Shown here in pieces: positions 63,720-64,000 of a stretch of DNA of 64,000 bases. The stretch spans positions 62,001 through 126,000 of the forward strand of contig JAIRVP010000039.1 in the NCBI GenBank assembly GCA_031253835.1, read 5' to 3'. The notes beneath the pieces are model-generated. The model was not told the origin of the DNA. It ran no database searches and saw nothing but the letters and a program-made list of their open reading frames with translations. The translations under genes were made by a program, and so were the position numbers. This DNA is from Burkholderia sp. (GTDB lineage: Bacteria > Pseudomonadota > Gammaproteobacteria > Burkholderiales > Burkholderiaceae). Each line of letters starts with the position of its first letter. Within the stretch, counting starts at the first letter, position 1.

Positions 63720-64000
63720 ATGATCGTCCGCGTTTTTCGTCTCGCCTTCCCCGTTGCAATCGCGACCGTTGCGTGCTTCGCGCCGCTGTCGGTGTCGCCT
63801 GCCCGCGCGGCCGACACCGAACTGAACGTCTACAACTGGTCCGAGTACATTGCGAAAACGACGATCCCGGACTTCCAGAAACAGACGGGCATACACGTGC
63901 GCTACGACGTCTACGACAGCGACGACACGCTGCAGTCGAAGCTGCTGGCCGGCAGTTCCGGCTACGACATCGTCGTGCCGACGTCGAACTACATGGCCAG
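63720..64000 (+). CDS. Polyamine-type ABC transporter substrate-binding protein (partial, 3' end outside window)
   Basis: Only 93 codons are visible. A signal peptide ([20 protein letters not shown], ending SPARA at about residue 30) is followed by [20 protein letters not shown], the PotD/PotF opening where YNWSEY lines the polyamine site, and [20 protein letters not shown]. The family delivers putrescine or spermidine to a PotFGHI-like ABC importer, but relatives bind other amines. GGGAGTGACC precedes the ATG. The permease genes would lie to the right. Confidence 0.9.
   Translation, partial: MIVRVFRLAFPVAIATVACFAPLSVSPARAADTELNVYNWSEYIAKTTIPDFQKQTGIHVRYDVYDSDDTLQSKLLAGSSGYDIVVPTSNYMA

Noticed and set aside
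63457..63896. Overlapping frames before and across the polyamine-binding protein gene
   Set aside because: The plus-strand frame lacks protein-like sequence and the minus-strand frame is antisense to a clear signal peptide.

Overview
The window is gene-dense, high-GC DNA with the look of Burkholderia, most likely the B. cepacia complex. The evidence is strong GC3 codon use, an H-NS-like protein with the short basic C-terminus of Burkholderia, a DUF4148 exported protein, a squalene-hopene cyclase, many LysR regulators each next to its target gene, and an RND-type efflux operon. The metabolic and regulatory content suggests a secondary chromosome; that is inference. I see no rRNA, tRNA, CRISPR array or intact insertion sequence. 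Genes cut by the edges are a TRAP dctP gene on the left and a polyamine-type ABC binding protein on the right.

Left part (1-12.6 kb): dctP behind a strong palindrome, a LuxR-type regulator, then a hisC-like aminotransferase preceded by what looks like a complete histidine attenuator (a 30-codon leader with four consecutive His codons, a pause hairpin and a terminator). After it come small hypothetical genes, a frameshifted ankyrin gene, an epimerase-like reductase, an AraC remnant, two RidA proteins, H-NS, a cupin, a nucleotidyltransferase, a GST and a visibly AT-richer PD-(D/E)XK nuclease gene.

Middle (12.7-35 kb): regulator/target pairs. These are LysR with a LysE exporter, LysR with an azoreductase, TetR with a coniferyl-aldehyde-type dehydrogenase, and WYL with a GST. 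A minus-strand unit (acetoacetate decarboxylase family, saccharopine dehydrogenase-like reductase, merR) and a truncated DJ-1/PfpI gene each carry the same 19-bp-spacer MerR-type promoter. A chemoreceptor follows, then a CoA-transferase divergent from a citrate synthase that carries its own N-terminal helix-turn-helix, a PDZ protein, and a TetR gene divergent from squalene-hopene cyclase.

Right part (35-53 kb): catabolism. A three-subunit opine/hydroxyproline-type FAD oxidase has its own binding protein and flanking LysR genes. Next comes a sugar or sugar-acid style region: Fe-alcohol dehydrogenase, MFS transporter, ketoglutarate-semialdehyde-type dehydrogenase, cyclase-family hydrolase and an atypical SDR. 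It holds two near-identical aldo-keto reductase genes that share a copied promoter block. The end of the window (53-64 kb) has DUF4148, an RND tripartite efflux operon, a LysR, an NAD-dependent epimerase, an ankyrin protein, a LuxR regulator and the start of the polyamine-binding protein gene.
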